Shown: positions 10,757 through 20,383 of the stretch, in pieces
Position numbering within the stretch: position 1 is the stretch's first letter
Layout: each line of letters begins with the position of its first letter
Origin: Dactylosporangium sp. AC04546
Lineage (GTDB): Bacteria > Actinomycetota > Actinomycetes > Mycobacteriales > Micromonosporaceae
Direction: 5' to 3'
Length of the DNA: 64,000 nucleotides
NCBI RefSeq assembly: GCF_022095675.1
Contig: NZ_JAHYSG010000013.1
Location: 91,281 to 155,280 of the forward strand
Program-made: the position numbers and the translations under genes
Notes under the pieces: generated by a model
Seen by the model: only the letters and a program-made list of their open reading frames with translations
What the model was told of the DNA's origin: nothing
Databases searched by the model: none

Positions 10757-13309
10757 CTACGGAACCGCCCGCAACCAGCGCACTTCTCCCGCTGGGGCGA
10801 CCGTCGGGTCGGCGTCGGCCTGCACCTGGAGCCACGACTCGAACCGGGCGTGCGGCAGCGCACGGCTGAACAGGAAGCCCTGCCCCATCCCGCATTCCAT
10901 GTCCTCGAGCAGCCCGAGGGTGAGCTCGCTCTCAACGCCTTCGGCGACCACGTCGAGGCCGAAGTTGCGGGCCATGTCGACGATCGTGCGCACGATCGCG
11001 AGGTCGCTCGGCGACGTCGCCATGCCCTGCACGAACGTGCGGTCGATCTTGACCTCCTGGACCGGCAGGCGGCTCAGGTCGGCGAACGAAGAGCGGCCGG
11101 CGCCGAAGTCGTCGACGGAGAGCCGCACGCCGAGGTCACGGAGCCGGTTGAGGGTCGGCAGGCTGCGCCCGCCGCCGAGCAGCTCGTCCCCCTCGGAGAT
11201 CTCCAGGATGAGCCGGTCGACGGGCACCCCGTACTCGTCGAGCATCTCGGCGACGTACAGCGGGAAGTCGGCGTCGCTGAGCGTGCGGGCCGACAGGTTG
11301 ACCGAGACCGTCAGCGAACGGCCCGCGTCGGCCCACTCGCGGGCCCGCCGGATGCCTTCCCGCAGGACCACGCCGTTGAGGCGGGCGAGCTGGCCGGTGT
11401 GCTCGGCCACGGCCACGAAGTCGGGCGGGGCGACCTGCCCGTGGACGGGGTGCTCCCAGCGGGCGAGGCACTCGACGCCGACCAGCCGGCGGTCCTTGAG
11501 GGCGACCTTCGGCTGGAAGTACACCTCCAGCTCCCCGGACGTCAGTGCGGCCTCCAGGTCGGCGGCCAGCCCGACCCGGCGGACCGAGCGGGACTGGAGC
11601 CCGGCGTTGAACAGTTGGACGATCCCGCGGGACTTGGCGACGTGGGTGGCCACGTGCGCCCGCTGGAGCAGCACCTCGGGCTCGGAGCCGTGGTCGGGGT
11701 AGATCGAGACGCCGACGTTGGTGTCGATGTCGATGGTGAGCATCTCGATCACCATCCGGTCGCGAAGCCCGGACCGCAGGGTGTCGGCCACGGCGACCGC
11801 CGCGTCGGCGCCGGCGGTGCGCAGCTCGACCGCGAACTCGTCGTCGCCGACCCGGGCGACCAGGGCGCCCTGCGGGGCGAGGTCGCGCAGCCGGCGGGCC
11901 ACCTCGATGAGCACCTTGTCGCCGGCGGCGTAGCCGAGCGAGTCGTTGACCTGGCGCAGCGCGACGACGTCGAACAGCAGCACGGCCACGACCTCACGGG
12001 GCGCGCGGCCGCTCATCGCCTCGCCGAGGGCCTCCAGCATGCGGCGGCGGTTGGCGAGGCCGGTGAGCGTGTCGTGGTTGGCGTCGAACTGGAGCCGGTC
12101 GACGAGGCGGCTGTTCTCGACCGCGACGCCCGCGTGGGCGGACAGCGTCTCGAGCACCTGCACGTCGTCGGTCCCGAACGCCGTGCGCTCGCCGAGACGC
12201 CCGGCGACCTCCAGGGTGCCGATCGTCACACCGCCCGAGCGAAGGGGCACCACGATGATGTCCTTCACGCCGACGTTCTGCAGGACAGATCGCAGCTCGG
12301 GGTCGCCGACCTTGGGGCCGACCGCGATCGTCTCGCCGGTGCGCATCGCGAGTTGGCGGAACCGGTCGGGGGTCGGTGCGCTGTCGAGGAGCCCCTGGTA
12401 GTCGTACCGCGCAGAGAGCAGCACCTCGTCGTACCGGCCCTGGTCGGGCAGCCACAGCGTGGCCGAGTCGGCGGAGAGCAGCATCCGGACCCGCCCGAGC
12501 AGCACGTCGGGCAGCGCGCCGGTGTGGTTGCTGGCCGCGATGTCCTGAGTGAGGGAGTAGATCGAGGTCAGGCTCTTGTGCTGCTGGAGGAACTGCGCAT
12601 AGGCCCGGTAGACGAGGCCGAGCACGGCGGTCAGGGCGACCAGCAGCACGGCGGCCCACTCGCTGGCCTGCAGCGTCACCAGCATGACCAGGCCGAGAAC
12701 GATGTTGACGCCCATCACCGCGGTGCCCGGCACCGAACTGCGCAGGAACTGCGGCAGGCAGCCGATGCCCTGCAGCAGGACCATTACGCCGGAAATGCCC
12801 GCCAAAGTAATGACATTCAGGGCGACGATCGCGGCGCCGAGAACGAGCCAGGTGCGCGGATCACTGGCCTCGCCGAGTCCGAATTTGAACACGACGAGAT
12901 TTGCCGCCGCGACGCCGGCGATGTGACCGGCGGCGTTGAACGCGGCCTTGTGCGGCCCGAGCCGGCCGGTGAACGTATTCCAGACCAGACCCGCCACCAG
13001 CCGGATGATGATGGCGAGCTCGGGCGACAGGTAGAACAGCGTGAGCAGCACCGGCACGTCGTTCATCCAGAAGACGAACGCCTGCCGCCGGGCGTCGAAG
13101 CGCAGCTGCATGTGCGTGGCCACGACGGCCAGCGCGAACAGGACCGGGGCGTAGCCGATGTTGAAGTCGAACGCGCGCGTCTTGTCGGACAGGACGAGCG
13201 GCAATGAGAGGAGGATGCCCAGCAGGAACAGAGGGCCGGTGATCAGCCACGCGTGCTTCTCGTCGCGGCTCACCGGCGGCTTCGGAGCGGGCACCCGTTC
13301 CCCAATCAC
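10757..13309 (-). CDS. Membrane GAF-GGDEF-EAL cyclic-di-GMP signalling protein
   Basis: Large signalling protein of 850 residues. The N-terminal quarter (about 20-250) is a multi-span membrane region, followed by a GAF sensor domain (about 270-415), a GGDEF domain and a C-terminal EAL domain. The GGDEF signature is RVGDDEF near 490 (one Gly replaced by Asp). The EAL motif reads ECL near 611, but downstream metal/catalytic segments LEISEGD, DDFGAGRSS (near 732) and VKIDRTF are kept. A phosphodiesterase role, or a degenerate sensor, is more likely than cyclase. It is transcribed toward the tRNA-Thr gene. Confidence 0.9.
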   Translation of the reverse strand: MIGERVPAPKPPVSRDEKHAWLITGPLFLLGILLSLPLVLSDKTRAFDFNIGYAPVLFALAVVATHMQLRFDARRQAFVFWMNDVPVLLTLFYLSPELAIIIRLVAGLVWNTFTGRLGPHKAAFNAAGHIAGVAAANLVVFKFGLGEASDPRTWLVLGAAIVALNVITLAGISGVMVLLQGIGCLPQFLRSSVPGTAVMGVNIVLGLVMLVTLQASEWAAVLLVALTAVLGLVYRAYAQFLQQHKSLTSIYSLTQDIAASNHTGALPDVLLGRVRMLLSADSATLWLPDQGRYDEVLLSARYDYQGLLDSAPTPDRFRQLAMRTGETIAVGPKVGDPELRSVLQNVGVKDIIVVPLRSGGVTIGTLEVAGRLGERTAFGTDDVQVLETLSAHAGVAVENSRLVDRLQFDANHDTLTGLANRRRMLEALGEAMSGRAPREVVAVLLFDVVALRQVNDSLGYAAGDKVLIEVARRLRDLAPQGALVARVGDDEFAVELRTAGADAAVAVADTLRSGLRDRMVIEMLTIDIDTNVGVSIYPDHGSEPEVLLQRAHVATHVAKSRGIVQLFNAGLQSRSVRRVGLAADLEAALTSGELEVYFQPKVALKDRRLVGVECLARWEHPVHGQVAPPDFVAVAEHTGQLARLNGVVLREGIRRAREWADAGRSLTVSVNLSARTLSDADFPLYVAEMLDEYGVPVDRLILEISEGDELLGGGRSLPTLNRLRDLGVRLSVDDFGAGRSSFADLSRLPVQEVKIDRTFVQGMATSPSDLAIVRTIVDMARNFGLDVVAEGVESELTLGLLEDMECGMGQGFLFSRALPHARFESWLQVQADADPTVAPAGEVRWLRAVP

Positions 13310-13359
13310 ACAGGCATGGAGCCGTCAGCCGGTCGAGGGGACGAGCCAGCTGCTGCGGC

Positions 13360-13584
13360 TCAGGTCCAGCCCCAGTCCATGATGACGGCCATGCCCTCGG
13401 TCGGTGCGGGCCGCGGCGCGGCTGGCACGCCGACGACGGTGACGGCACCGGGCACAGCGGATAATCCGCTACCGGAGACGATATCGGCTTGCGCGGTCGT
13501 TCCCGAGAGGCCCAGAGCGACGGCCCCGGTCCCCATCGTCACCGCCAGACGAACCATCCACCGGCCAAGCATCTTGTCGCGCAT
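13360..13584 (-). CDS. Small secreted protein, unknown function
   Basis: A 74-residue protein beginning MRDKMLGRWMVRLAVTMGTG. It has a positively charged start, a hydrophobic core and a likely signal peptidase site after GTTAQA, leaving about 45 mature residues rich in Val, Pro and Gly. The start at 13584 was chosen for the GGGAGC ribosome-binding site and clean signal peptide; a longer frame to 13653 adds unlikely sequence. No known domain is recognised. Confidence 0.55.
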   Translation of the reverse strand: MRDKMLGRWMVRLAVTMGTGAVALGLSGTTAQADIVSGSGLSAVPGAVTVVGVPAAPRPAPTEGMAVIMDWGWT

Positions 13585-13743
13585 CAGTCGCTCCCATGCG
13601 ATCGCAGTGACACCAGGTCCGGTTTGGTTACCCACGATCGTGCCACAGCCCACGTCGTTACCAACAGTGCGGCACCCAGGATGACTCGCTCGATCGTAAG
13701 AATCGACCTTTCGGCCGATTTCAACTCTGGCGAACCGGCTATA

Positions 13744-14007
13744 TCAGCTCACCCTACGCAGTTTCGGGGCAACTTTTCTGGCCCCTCGGGAGTCGGGGAT
13801 CTCCCGCCAGCCGTCCTCCTCGAGGACCGCCGACTCGATCCAGCGGACCGCCTCGTCCTCCGACTGGAAGCTGCGGACCCGCCGCCGGCCCGCCGGGCCA
13901 CCCCGGAGAAGCTCGACCTGCCACCGGCCGTCGGCCGCGTTGCGCACGAAGATGTCCCGCCGGACCAGCCGGGACCAACGACCGTTCCACCACTGCCGCT
14001 CGTTCAT
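13744..14007 (-). CDS. Conserved small cytoplasmic protein, unknown function
   Basis: 87 residues beginning [20 protein letters not shown], rich in Trp and Arg. It has a WQVELLRGG segment and a central acidic helix-like segment ([13 protein letters not shown]). There is no signal peptide or membrane span. It is divergent from nuoI, with 53 bp between starts, so the two may share a promoter region. Function not recognised. Confidence 0.6.
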   Translation of the reverse strand: MNERQWWNGRWSRLVRRDIFVRNAADGRWQVELLRGGPAGRRRVRSFQSEDEAVRWIESAVLEEDGWREIPDSRGARKVAPKLRRVS

Positions 14008-14060
14008 GCCCCCATCTTAGAACTGGTGTACGACATTTTTCGGCGCCGTACGATGAACTC

Positions 14061-14561
14061 ATGGAGTTCCCCGGGAAGGGTCTCGCCAAGGGTCTCGCCG
14101 TCACGCTGGGCACGATGACGCGGCGCTCGACCACGCAGCAGTACCCGGACGTCGAGCCCGACCTGCCGCCGCGCACCCGCGGGGTCATCGCGCTCGTCGA
14201 GGAGAACTGCACGGTCTGCATGCTGTGCGCCCGCGAGTGCCCCGACTGGTGCATCTACATCGACTCCCACAAGGAGGAGGTGCTGGTCCCGGGCGCCGCC
14301 CGCCCGCGCCAGCGCAACGTGCTGGACCGCTTCGCGATCGACTTCTCGCTCTGCATGTACTGCGGGATCTGCATCGAGGTCTGCCCCTTCGACGCGCTGC
14401 ACTGGTCCCCCGAGTTCGAGTACGCCGAGCACGACATCCGCGACCTGCTCCACGAGAAGGAGCGCCTGGAGGAGTGGGTGCCCACGGTGCCCGCACCGCC
14501 CGCGCACGACCCCCGGGGCGAACCGGCCAAGGAACAGACCGCGGCCGCCAAGCGCGCGTAG
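14061..14561 (+). CDS. nuoI: NADH-quinone oxidoreductase subunit I (complex I, 2x 4Fe-4S)
   Basis: Ferredoxin-like subunit of the complex I connecting module that passes electrons toward the NuoB cluster. The 166 residues contain two complete 4Fe-4S motifs, C50-C53-C56...C60 and C98-C101-C104...C108. The Pro-rich charged C-terminal tail is common in actinobacteria. It starts a same-strand nuoIJKLMN run, with a 71-bp gap before nuoJ. No NuoE, F or G gene is near. Confidence 0.93.
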   Translation: MEFPGKGLAKGLAVTLGTMTRRSTTQQYPDVEPDLPPRTRGVIALVEENCTVCMLCARECPDWCIYIDSHKEEVLVPGAARPRQRNVLDRFAIDFSLCMYCGICIEVCPFDALHWSPEFEYAEHDIRDLLHEKERLEEWVPTVPAPPAHDPRGEPAKEQTAAAKRA

Positions 14562-14632
14562 GTCCGCTCCGCCCGGCGGTCGATTCCTGTCGGACCTTGG
14601 TGGCAGGATGTCGCCATGAGGTTGGCTCAGCG

Positions 14633-15142
14633 ATGACCACGGCCGATGTGCTGATCGGCGCGCTCGGCGCGGTGGCGCTGGGCTCCGGCCTGCTGGTCGT
14701 GACGACGCGGCACGTCGTGCGGGCCGGGCTGTGGCTGGTCGTGGCGCTGGGCGCGATCGCCGGGCTCTATCTGGTGCTCACCGCCGAGCTGGTCGCCTGG
14801 GTCCAGGTCCTGCTCTACGTCGGCGCCGTCGTCGTGCTGCTGCTCTTCGCGGTGATGCTCACCCGGGCGCCGATCGGCGCGAGCGACGACCTCGACCGGG
14901 TCCGCTGGCCCGGGCTGCTGGTCGGGGCCGGGTCGGGTGCCGGGCTCGCGGTCCTGCTGATCGACGCGTTCCGCTGGACGCGGGCCGACCTGCCGGAGCC
15001 GGGCACCGCCGAGCGGCTCGGCGCGGCGCTGTTCCGCACCTGGGTGCTGCCGTTCGAGCTGATCTCCGTGTTGCTGCTGGCCGCGCTGGTCGGGGCGATC
15101 GTGGTGTCCCGGCCGGACATCGGCGCGAGGAGGCGGGGCTGA
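14633..15142 (+). CDS. nuoJ: NADH-quinone oxidoreductase subunit J
   Basis: Membrane subunit of complex I, 169 residues with five predicted spans. The conserved QVLLYVGAVVVLLLFAVML segment forms the third helix near residue 60, associated with the pi-bulge region. ATG 14633 was chosen; the stop overlaps the nuoK start in TGATG (15140-15144), indicating coupling. Confidence 0.9.
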   Translation: MTTADVLIGALGAVALGSGLLVVTTRHVVRAGLWLVVALGAIAGLYLVLTAELVAWVQVLLYVGAVVVLLLFAVMLTRAPIGASDDLDRVRWPGLLVGAGSGAGLAVLLIDAFRWTRADLPEPGTAERLGAALFRTWVLPFELISVLLLAALVGAIVVSRPDIGARRRG

Positions 15143-15459
15143 TGCATCCCGTGCTGCCGTTCACGATCGCCGCGCTGCTCTTCGGCATCGGGGTCTACGG
15201 CGTGGTCGTCCGGCGCAACGCCGTGCTGCTGCTCATGGCCGTCGAGCTGATGCTCAACGCGGTCAACCTGATCTTCGTCACCGCCGACGCGACCATCCGG
15301 GCCGCCGTGCCGCACGCCGGGCAGTCGTTCACGCTGTTCGTGATCGTGCTCGCGGCGGCCGAGGTCGGCGTCGGGCTCGCGCTGATCCTCCAGCTCTACC
15401 GGCTGCGCCGCAGCGTCGTGGTCGACGAGCTGGAGCTCGACGAGGAGGTGTCGGCGTGA
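15142..15459 (+). CDS. nuoK: NADH-quinone oxidoreductase subunit K
   Basis: Small three-span membrane subunit in the proton path of complex I, 105 residues. It carries the glutamate in LLLMAVELMLNAVNL (helix 2) and a second acidic residue in AAAEVGVGLALIL (helix 3), both conserved in NuoK. The acidic tail LDEEVSA runs into a GTGA overlap with nuoL. Confidence 0.92.
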   Translation: MHPVLPFTIAALLFGIGVYGVVVRRNAVLLLMAVELMLNAVNLIFVTADATIRAAVPHAGQSFTLFVIVLAAAEVGVGLALILQLYRLRRSVVVDELELDEEVSA

Positions 15460-17342
15460 CCGTCGACCCCCTCGGCGCCGCCCTGCCCGGGATCCCGCTC
15501 GCCCTCGGCCTCGCCGGGCTGCTGCTGCGCGGGGACAAGCGGGTGCCGGCCGCGGTGCTCGGCGTCGGCGGTGCGACCGCGGCGCTCGGCGTCGCGATCG
15601 CCGCCGCCGTGCGCGGCCCGCACGGGCCCGACCGCGGCCACGTGCTGGCCGAGTTCGGCCGGCTGGCCGTCACGTTCGGCACCTGGCTCGACGGCCCCGC
15701 CGGGCTGGTGGCGGTCGCCGTCGCCGTGGTGGCGCTGTGCGTCCAGGTCTACTCGGTGGCCTACCTGCACCACGACGACCGCTACGCGCCCTACGCCGCC
15801 CAGGTCAGCCTCTTCACCGGCGCGATGCTGCTGGTCGTCGCGTCCGGCGACCTGATCGTGATGCTCGTCGGCTGGGAGGTCATGGGCATCTGTTCCTACC
15901 TGCTCATCGGCCACGACCGGCGGCTGCCCGAGGCGCCGCGGGCGGCGGTCAAGGCGTTCCTGGTCACCCGCGTCGGCGACGTCGGCTTCCTGCTCGGCAT
16001 CGCGCTGCTCGGGGTGCGGGCCGGCAGCTTCCGCATCGCCGACGTGTTCGCCGCCGACCTGTCCGCGGGCACGGTGACGGCCGCCTGCCTGATGCTGCTG
16101 GCCGGGGTGGCCGGCAAGAGCGCGCAGTTCCCGCTGCACACCTGGTTGCCCGACGCGATGGCCGGCCCGACCCCGATCTCGGCCCTGATCCACGCCGCGA
16201 CGATGGTCGCGGCCGGGGTCTACGTCGTGGCCCGGCTGTTCCCGCTGTTCGAGCGGTCCGCCACGGCGCTGGTCGTGCTGGCCCTGATGGCCTCGGTCAC
16301 CATGCTGCTCGGCGCGCTGTCCGCCCTCGGCCAGGACGACATCAAGCGGGTCCTGGCCTGGTCGACGGTCAGCCAGCTGGGCTACATGACCGGCGCCCTC
16401 GCCGTCGGCGCACCCGCCGCCGCGCTGTTCCACCTGCTCACCCACGCCGCGTTCAAGGCGCTGCTGTTCCTCGCCGCGGGTGCGGTGATCCACGCGGTCG
16501 GCACCAACCTCATGGCGTCGATGGGCGGGCTGCGGGAGCGGATGCCGGCCACGTTCTGGACCATGACGGCCGCGCTCGCGGCGCTCGCCGGGGTGCCGGT
16601 GTTCGCCGGGTTCTGGAGCAAGGACGCGATCGTGGAGGCCGCCTGGCACGCCACGACCGGCGAGAGCCACGGGCCGCTGCCGCGGGGGGTGGCCGCCGTG
16701 GTGCTGGTCTCCGCCTGCCTGACCGTCGCGGTCACCGCGGCCTACGTGGTGCGGCTGTGGCGGCGCACGTTCGGCGGCGAGGCACGTTCGGCCGAGGCCC
16801 GGGCGGCGCACGAGCCGCCGTGGGCGATGCGCGGGCCGCTGCTGGTGCTGGCCGTGCCCACCGTCCTGCTGGGCTTCGCCGGGCTGGCCTCGGGCTTCAG
16901 CGACCGGCTGGTCGGCGGGTGGGGCGGTGCCGGAGGCGCGATGCCGCTGCCGGCCGCCGAGCCGGTCGCACACCTGACCTGGCTGGCGATCATCCCGCTC
17001 GTCCTGCTGGTCGCCGGGGGCTGGCTCGCCTGGCGCCGCGACCCGGCGGCCCCGCTGCCCGACACCGCGACCACCCGCCTGTTCGCCAACGCCTTCTATC
17101 TCGACGCGGTGCAGGACGCGCTCGTCACCCGGCCGGTCGCGGCGCTGGCCCGGGCCATGCGGCGGGCCGACGAGCGGCTCGTCGACGGCGCGGTCGACGG
17201 AGTCGGCTCCGGCGCGGCCGGGGCGGGCGGGCTGCTCGCCCGGGTCCACGCGGCCGCGCTGCCCCGGGCGACCACCGCCGTGCTCGGCGGCGCCGTCGTC
17301 ATCGCCGCGGTCGTCGCGATCGTCGTGGGAGTGGCCCGATGA
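15456..17342 (+). CDS. nuoL: NADH-quinone oxidoreductase subunit L (antiporter-like)
   Basis: Distal proton-pumping subunit of complex I, 628 residues with about 16 spans. Key signatures are LVGWEVMGICSYLLIGH near residue 133, GKSAQFPLHTWLPDAM near 215 and ALGQDDIKRVLAWSTVSQLG near 291. A C-terminal amphipathic segment (about 530-600) fits the lateral helix region. The GTG start overlaps the nuoK stop and the gene stop overlaps the nuoM start (ATGA). Confidence 0.95.
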   Translation: MTVDPLGAALPGIPLALGLAGLLLRGDKRVPAAVLGVGGATAALGVAIAAAVRGPHGPDRGHVLAEFGRLAVTFGTWLDGPAGLVAVAVAVVALCVQVYSVAYLHHDDRYAPYAAQVSLFTGAMLLVVASGDLIVMLVGWEVMGICSYLLIGHDRRLPEAPRAAVKAFLVTRVGDVGFLLGIALLGVRAGSFRIADVFAADLSAGTVTAACLMLLAGVAGKSAQFPLHTWLPDAMAGPTPISALIHAATMVAAGVYVVARLFPLFERSATALVVLALMASVTMLLGALSALGQDDIKRVLAWSTVSQLGYMTGALAVGAPAAALFHLLTHAAFKALLFLAAGAVIHAVGTNLMASMGGLRERMPATFWTMTAALAALAGVPVFAGFWSKDAIVEAAWHATTGESHGPLPRGVAAVVLVSACLTVAVTAAYVVRLWRRTFGGEARSAEARAAHEPPWAMRGPLLVLAVPTVLLGFAGLASGFSDRLVGGWGGAGGAMPLPAAEPVAHLTWLAIIPLVLLVAGGWLAWRRDPAAPLPDTATTRLFANAFYLDAVQDALVTRPVAALARAMRRADERLVDGAVDGVGSGAAGAGGLLARVHAAALPRATTAVLGGAVVIAAVVAIVVGVAR

Positions 17343-18853
17343 CCACCGGACAGACGCTCCTGCTGGCCACCCTGCTGCTGCCGGCGATCGGCGCGCTCGC
17401 CGCCGCCGGCCTGCCGGCCCGGCTCGACCGCGCCGGCCGGGTGACGGGCACCGTGTTCGCCGCCGCCACGCTCGGCGTCACACTCCTGTTCCGCCCGCCG
17501 GACGCGGCGCCCGCCACGGCGTCGCGGATCGCGCCGTGGACCGAGCTCGACCTGCCCTGGGCGCCCGCCCTCAGCCTGCGGTTCCACCTGGGCATCGACG
17601 GCATCTCCTACCCGCTGGTCCTGCTCACCGCCCTGCTGACCGTGCTGTGCTGCGCCTACTGCCTCTGGCGGGTGCCGGAGCCGGGCCGCGGCCGGCTGCT
17701 GGTGGCGCTGCTGCTCGTGCTGCAGGTCGGCATCCAGGGCGTGTTCCTCTCGCTCGACCTGGTGCTGTTCTTCGTGTTCTTCGAGGTCGTGCTCCTGCCG
17801 ATGTATGCGGTGATCGCCGTCTGGGGCGGCCCCGACCGGCGGCGGGCGGCTCGCAAGTTCGTCCTCTACACCTTGTTCGGCTCGGTGCTGCTCCTCGTGG
17901 GCGTCTTCGTGGTCGTGTCGGCGTCGGGCACCGCCGACCTGGTCGCGCTCGGCGACCCGGCCGTGCGCCCGATGACCAGCGGCATGCAGCTGCTGGCGTT
18001 CGTCCTGCTCGCCGTCGCGTTCGCGGTGAAGAGCCCGCTGTGGCCGCTGCACACCTGGCTGCCGGCCGCGCACACCGAGGCGCCGACGGTCGGCTCGGTG
18101 ATCCTGGCCGGCGTGCTGCTGAAGATGGGCACGTATGGGCTGCTGCGGGTCGCGGTCGGGGTGGCGCCCGACGGCGCCGCGCGCAGCGCCCCGGTCCTCG
18201 CGATCCTGGCCACGGCCGCGATCATCGCCGGTGGCCTGATCTGCCTGGCCCAGACCGAGCTCAAGCGGCTCATCGCCTACTCGTCGGTCGGCCACATGGG
18301 CTTCGTGCTGCTCGGCATCGCGACCCTGACCGCCACCGGCCTGCAGGCCGCCCTCATCGGCAACATCGCCCACGGCATCGTCACCGGCCTGCTGTTCTTC
18401 ATCGCCGGCGGGATCAAGGACCGGCTGCACACCGGCGAGCTGGTCCGCCTGGGCGGGCTGCGGGAGACCGCGCCGGCGCTCAGCGGCGTGCTCGCCTACG
18501 CCGCGATCGCCTCGCTCGGCCTGCCCGGCCTGGCCGGCTTCTGGGGCGAGGCGTTCGCCGTCGTCGCCGCGTTCGAGCGCGGCGGCCCGCTGTGGATCAC
18601 CCTGGGCGTGCTGGCGGCGGCCGGCGCGGCCCTCGCCGCCGCATACTTCCTGCGCCTGCTGCGCCGGGTCACCCACGGCCCGGCCGCCCCGGCGGTCGCC
18701 GGGCTCGGCGCGCAGGCCCGGCTCGGCCCGGGCGAGCTCGTCGCCTGGTCGCCGCTCGTGGTGCTGACCCTGGCGCTGGGCATCCTGCCGCCGCTCGTCC
18801 TGTCGTACTCCGCCGATCCCGTGGCGGCCCTCGCGGAGGTGTTCGGCCGATGA
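17339..18853 (+). CDS. nuoM: NADH-quinone oxidoreductase subunit M (antiporter-like)
   Basis: Second antiporter-like subunit, 504 residues and about 14 spans. Signatures are FFVFFEVVLLPMYAVIAVWG near residue 142, KSPLWPLHTWLPAAHTEAPT near 232 and LAQTELKRLIAYSSVGHMGF near 302. The start ATG 17339 sits inside the nuoL stop (ATGA) and the stop overlaps the nuoN start in the same way. Confidence 0.95.
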   Translation: MTTGQTLLLATLLLPAIGALAAAGLPARLDRAGRVTGTVFAAATLGVTLLFRPPDAAPATASRIAPWTELDLPWAPALSLRFHLGIDGISYPLVLLTALLTVLCCAYCLWRVPEPGRGRLLVALLLVLQVGIQGVFLSLDLVLFFVFFEVVLLPMYAVIAVWGGPDRRRAARKFVLYTLFGSVLLLVGVFVVVSASGTADLVALGDPAVRPMTSGMQLLAFVLLAVAFAVKSPLWPLHTWLPAAHTEAPTVGSVILAGVLLKMGTYGLLRVAVGVAPDGAARSAPVLAILATAAIIAGGLICLAQTELKRLIAYSSVGHMGFVLLGIATLTATGLQAALIGNIAHGIVTGLLFFIAGGIKDRLHTGELVRLGGLRETAPALSGVLAYAAIASLGLPGLAGFWGEAFAVVAAFERGGPLWITLGVLAAAGAALAAAYFLRLLRRVTHGPAAPAVAGLGAQARLGPGELVAWSPLVVLTLALGILPPLVLSYSADPVAALAEVFGR

Positions 18854-20331
18854 GGATCGACCAGGTCGCGCTCCTGCCGACGTACGTCGCCGCCGCCACC
18901 GCCGTCCTCGCGCTGATGGCCGACCTGGTGGTCCCGGGGCGGCGGGGCGCGGTCACCGGGGTCACCGCGCTGGGCATGCTCGGCACGATCGCCACGGCGA
19001 TCACCGTCGGCGTGGGGCTCGACGGCGGCCGGCGCACCGCGTTCTGCGTCGGCCCGGACCAGTGCTCGCTGGTGTTCGACCCCGCGACCGCGATCGTCGC
19101 CGGGGTGTTCGCCGCGCTCGCCCTGGGCGCGCTGGCACTGTCGGTGCCCCTGCTGCGCACCGGCGAGGTGCCGGCCGGGGAGTACTGCTTCCTCCTCGCC
19201 TGCTCGTTGACCGGCGCGGTCGTGCTCGGCGGCGCCCGCGACCTGATCACGCTGGTGGTGGCGCTCGAGACGCTGACGCTTCCGCTGTACCTCCTGGTCG
19301 GCCTCCGCCGCGGCAACCGGGCCGGCGGTGCCGCCGCGGTCACGTTCTTCGTGGTCAGCGTCGTGTCGACGGCGGTGGCCCTGCTCGGCGCCGCGCTCGT
19401 CTTCACCGCCACCGGCGGCGTCCACTTCGCCGACATCGCGGGCGCCGAGGTCCCCCCGGCCGCCGAGCCGCTGCTCAAGGTGGGCGTGATCCTGCTGCTC
19501 ACCGGCCTGGCGTTCAAGGTCGCCGCGGTGCCGACGCACGCCTGGGCGCCGACCACCTACGACGGGGCGCCGTTACCCGTCGCCGCCTACCTGTCGACGG
19601 CGTCCAAGCTCGGTGGCGTGGTCGCGCTGCTGCTCGTCGGCGTGTCCGCGGCCCGGCCGGTGCTCGCCACGTCGGGCCTCACCCTGGCCGTGCTCGCGGT
19701 GCTGAGCATGACCGTCGGCAACCTGGTCGCGCTGCGCCAGCGGCGCATGGTGCGGCTGCTCGCCTGGTCGTCGGTCGCCCAGGCCGGCTACCTGCTGGCC
19801 CCGCTCGGCGCGCTGCTCGCCGCCGGCGGGCGCACCGGGCCGGCCGTCGAGCTGCTGGTCGCCGCCACCATCGCCTATGCCTTCTTCTACGTCGTGCTGG
19901 AGTTCTCCGCGTTCGGGGCGATCGTCGGGGTCCGGGGCGCGGGCGACGGCGGCGAGGTCGCCGACTACCGGGGCCTGGCCCGCCGCTCCCCCTGGCTGAC
20001 CGCCGTGCTGGTGATCTCGCTCACCGGCCTGGCCGGCCTGCCGCCGGGGCTCGCGGGCCTGTTCGCCAAGGTCGCCGTGGTGCGCTCGCTGCTCGGCGGC
20101 GACGCGGTCTGGTTAGCCATCGTGGTCGCGCTCAACGCCGTGGTCGGCCTCGCCTACTACGTCCGCGCGGCCGCGACCCTGTTCGCCCCGGCGCCCGACG
20201 GCCTGTCGCCCGAACCGAGACAGCGGGTGAGCTGGCCGGTCGCCACCGCGGTGGCGGTGGCCGCCGTCGTGGCCGTCCTCGTCGGCCTCGCACCGGAGCT
20301 CGTCATGCGGGCCGCCGGGACGTTCAGCTAG
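18850..20331 (+). CDS. nuoN: NADH-quinone oxidoreductase subunit N (antiporter-like)
   Basis: Third antiporter-like subunit, 493 residues, about 14 spans. Recognisable segments include [20 protein letters not shown] near residue 220 and [20 protein letters not shown] near 298. It is the last gene of the nuoIJKLMN run; htpX follows after 52 bp behind its own GGAGG site. No clear terminator is seen in that gap. Confidence 0.94.
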   Translation: MRIDQVALLPTYVAAATAVLALMADLVVPGRRGAVTGVTALGMLGTIATAITVGVGLDGGRRTAFCVGPDQCSLVFDPATAIVAGVFAALALGALALSVPLLRTGEVPAGEYCFLLACSLTGAVVLGGARDLITLVVALETLTLPLYLLVGLRRGNRAGGAAAVTFFVVSVVSTAVALLGAALVFTATGGVHFADIAGAEVPPAAEPLLKVGVILLLTGLAFKVAAVPTHAWAPTTYDGAPLPVAAYLSTASKLGGVVALLLVGVSAARPVLATSGLTLAVLAVLSMTVGNLVALRQRRMVRLLAWSSVAQAGYLLAPLGALLAAGGRTGPAVELLVAATIAYAFFYVVLEFSAFGAIVGVRGAGDGGEVADYRGLARRSPWLTAVLVISLTGLAGLPPGLAGLFAKVAVVRSLLGGDAVWLAIVVALNAVVGLAYYVRAAATLFAPAPDGLSPEPRQRVSWPVATAVAVAAVVAVLVGLAPELVMRAAGTFS

Positions 20332-20383
20332 CTCACAGCTAGCACCGGGAAGGTCCACGGGCAGTCGCGGTGTTATTGGAGGC

